A stretch of DNA of 5,132 bases, taken from NCBI GenBank assembly GCA_003158895.1, contig PMLO01000200.1, positions 1 through 5,132 on the forward strand, read 5' to 3'. The notes beneath the pieces are model-generated. The model was not told the origin of the DNA. It was given only the letters and a program-made list of their open reading frames with translations, and did no database searches. The translations under genes and the position numbers were made by a program. Of this stretch, positions 3,910 to 5,132 are shown one piece after another. Origin of the DNA: Propionibacteriaceae bacterium. GTDB lineage: Bacteria > Actinomycetota > Actinomycetes > Propionibacteriales > Propionibacteriaceae. Within the stretch, counting starts at the first letter, position 1, and every line of letters begins with the position of its first letter.

Positions 3910-5132
3910 GTGACGGACTATCGCGAGCCAGGTCGGCGATTCGGCGACGATTTCATCTTCGGGACGGCCACAGCGGCGTACCAGATCGAAGGCGCAGTCA
4001 CGGAGGACGGCCGCGGGCCATCCATCTGGGACACGTTCAGCCACACACCCGGCCGCACGCTCGGCGGGGAGACCGGCGACGTCGCCTGCGACTCGTACCA
4101 CCGCTGGGAGTCCGACCTCAACCTCATGGCCTCGTTCGGGATCGACGCGTACCGCTTCTCGATCGCCTGGCCGCGGATCATCCCGGCCGGTACGGGGGCT
4201 GTGAACCAGGCCGGCCTCGACTACTACTCGCGCTTCGTCGACGGGCTTCTCGAGCGGGGCATCAAGCCGATCGTCACCCTTTACCACTGGGACCTTCCGC
4301 AGGCGCTCGAGGACCTCGGTGGCTGGCCCGAGAGATCCACCGCCGAGGCGTTCGCCGCGTACGCGAAGGTCGTGGGCGAGGCGCTGGGCGACCGCGTCGA
4401 CACCTGGACGACGCTGAACGAGCCCTGGTGCGCGGCGTACCTGGGGTACGGCGTCGGGGTACACGCACCGGGACGGGCCGACCCGGTCGCGGCGCTGCGT
4501 GCCGTCCACCATCTCAATCTCGGCCACGGCCTCGCTGTCCAGGCGCTGCGCTCCGTGGTCTCACCCGAGGCGAAGGTGTCGATCACCAACAACCTCGCGA
4601 CCGTACGGCCGGCGAGCGACGACCCGGCCGACATCCACGCCGCCGACAAGGACCGGGCGCTGGCGAACGGCGTGTTCACCGGACCGCAGCTGAAGGGCGA
4701 GTACCCCGCGCTGGCGCTCGAGGTCACCGCGAAGCTCACCGACTGGTCGTTCGTCCAGGACGGCGACCTCGAGCAGATCCACCAGCCGATCGACGTCTTC
4801 GGCCTCAACTGGTACACGCCGAGGACCGTCCACCAGGGCACCCCGCCGCCGCCCACGCCCACGCCGATGCCGTCCGTGTCACCGGGCAACGAGGACGTGC
4901 AGGACGTGTTCACCGAGGGTGACCGTACGGAGATGGGGTGGCTCGTCGACCCGTCCGGGCTGGAGGAGCTGTTGCTCGACCTGGGTCGTGAGTTCCCGGC
5001 GATGCCGATCGTCGTCACCGAGAACGGCTGCGCGTACGACGACCCGGTCGTCGACGGTCGCTGCCACGACGCACGTCGTGTGGACTATCTCCAGCGCCAC
5101 CTCACCGCGGTGCACCGGGCGATCGAGGGCGG
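3910..5132 (+). CDS. Glycoside hydrolase family 1, beta-glucosidase type (3' end outside window)
   Basis: The first 407 residues of a retaining GH1 enzyme are present; members are usually 440-480 long, so roughly the last 40-75 are missing. The N-terminal signature FIFGTATAAYQIEGA spans residues 15-29 (Gln25 binds the -1 sugar). His126-Trp127 lie in TLYHWDLPQAL. Acid/base Glu171 lies in TLNEPW with Asn170 before it, conserved Tyr302 in GLNWYTPR, and nucleophile Glu371 in VVTENGCAYDD. All active-site residues in this stretch are intact. No signal peptide is seen, so it should act in the cytoplasm on imported cellobiose or other beta-glucosides; glucose versus galactose or 6-phospho-sugar preference cannot be settled, partly because the C-terminal specificity loops are cut off. 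A Pro/Thr-rich loop (311-325) stands out. It starts with GTG and follows the RDD gene by 46 bp on the same strand. The LacI regulator at 281-1318 is too far away to pair with it confidently. Confidence 0.95.
   Translation, partial: MTDYREPGRRFGDDFIFGTATAAYQIEGAVTEDGRGPSIWDTFSHTPGRTLGGETGDVACDSYHRWESDLNLMASFGIDAYRFSIAWPRIIPAGTGAVNQAGLDYYSRFVDGLLERGIKPIVTLYHWDLPQALEDLGGWPERSTAEAFAAYAKVVGEALGDRVDTWTTLNEPWCAAYLGYGVGVHAPGRADPVAALRAVHHLNLGHGLAVQALRSVVSPEAKVSITNNLATVRPASDDPADIHAADKDRALANGVFTGPQLKGEYPALALEVTAKLTDWSFVQDGDLEQIHQPIDVFGLNWYTPRTVHQGTPPPPTPTPMPSVSPGNEDVQDVFTEGDRTEMGWLVDPSGLEELLLDLGREFPAMPIVVTENGCAYDDPVVDGRCHDARRVDYLQRHLTAVHRAIEG

Noticed and set aside
3751..5018. Long minus-strand frames opposite the RDD gene and GH1 gene
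   Set aside because: They are shadows of the GH1 and RDD coding regions; their products are low-complexity and the + strand frames carry all the conserved motifs.
1..5132. CRISPR array, riboswitch, rRNA or complete insertion sequence
   Set aside because: I saw no regularly spaced repeats, no conserved riboswitch core, no rRNA-like tract, and no transposase or terminal inverted repeats.

Overview
This window is high-GC DNA (strong G/C preference at third codon positions, GTG start, leaderless-type promoter, a glutamine synthetase with a GlnR-type operator), which points to an actinomycete (Actinomycetota). I cannot name the genus from the sequence.

Layout. (1) Bases 1-240 hold the last 79 codons of a + strand gene, perhaps a solute-binding protein. 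(2) After a 40 bp gap, a complete LacI-family repressor (281-1318) follows on the same strand, probably in the same transcription unit. (3) Bases 1319-1816 are scar tissue: a 25 bp piece resembling the 3' end of a tRNA (proline type, minus strand, 1341-1365), then the frameshifted C-terminal end of a tyrosine recombinase (about 1441-1816). Together they look like the remains of an integrative element that used a tRNA 3' end as its attachment site. (4) glnA, type I glutamine synthetase, lies on the minus strand (1830-3260) and converges on the integrase remnant with only 13 bp between the stops. (5) The 162 bp divergent region between glnA and the next gene carries a well-formed four-half-site GlnR box (3319-3356), a -10 element for glnA, and a -10 placed for leaderless transcription of the + strand gene. 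(6) An RDD-family small membrane protein (3423-3863). (7) A family 1 glycoside hydrolase (beta-glucosidase type) starts with GTG at 3910 and runs off the window end after 407 codons, with both catalytic glutamates present.

How the parts fit. glnA is the core ammonium-assimilation gene, and its operator suggests activation by GlnR under nitrogen limitation. The presence of the adenylylation tyrosine suggests additional post-translational control by GlnE. The LacI regulator and GH1 enzyme are both typical of sugar use, but they are separated by the scar, glnA and the RDD gene, so a regulatory link between them is not supported. I found no clearly new biological system. The best items for a second look are the tRNA/integrase scar, the GlnR operator, and the cluster of GTGCGGAC repeats and hairpins at the integrase-glnA junction.
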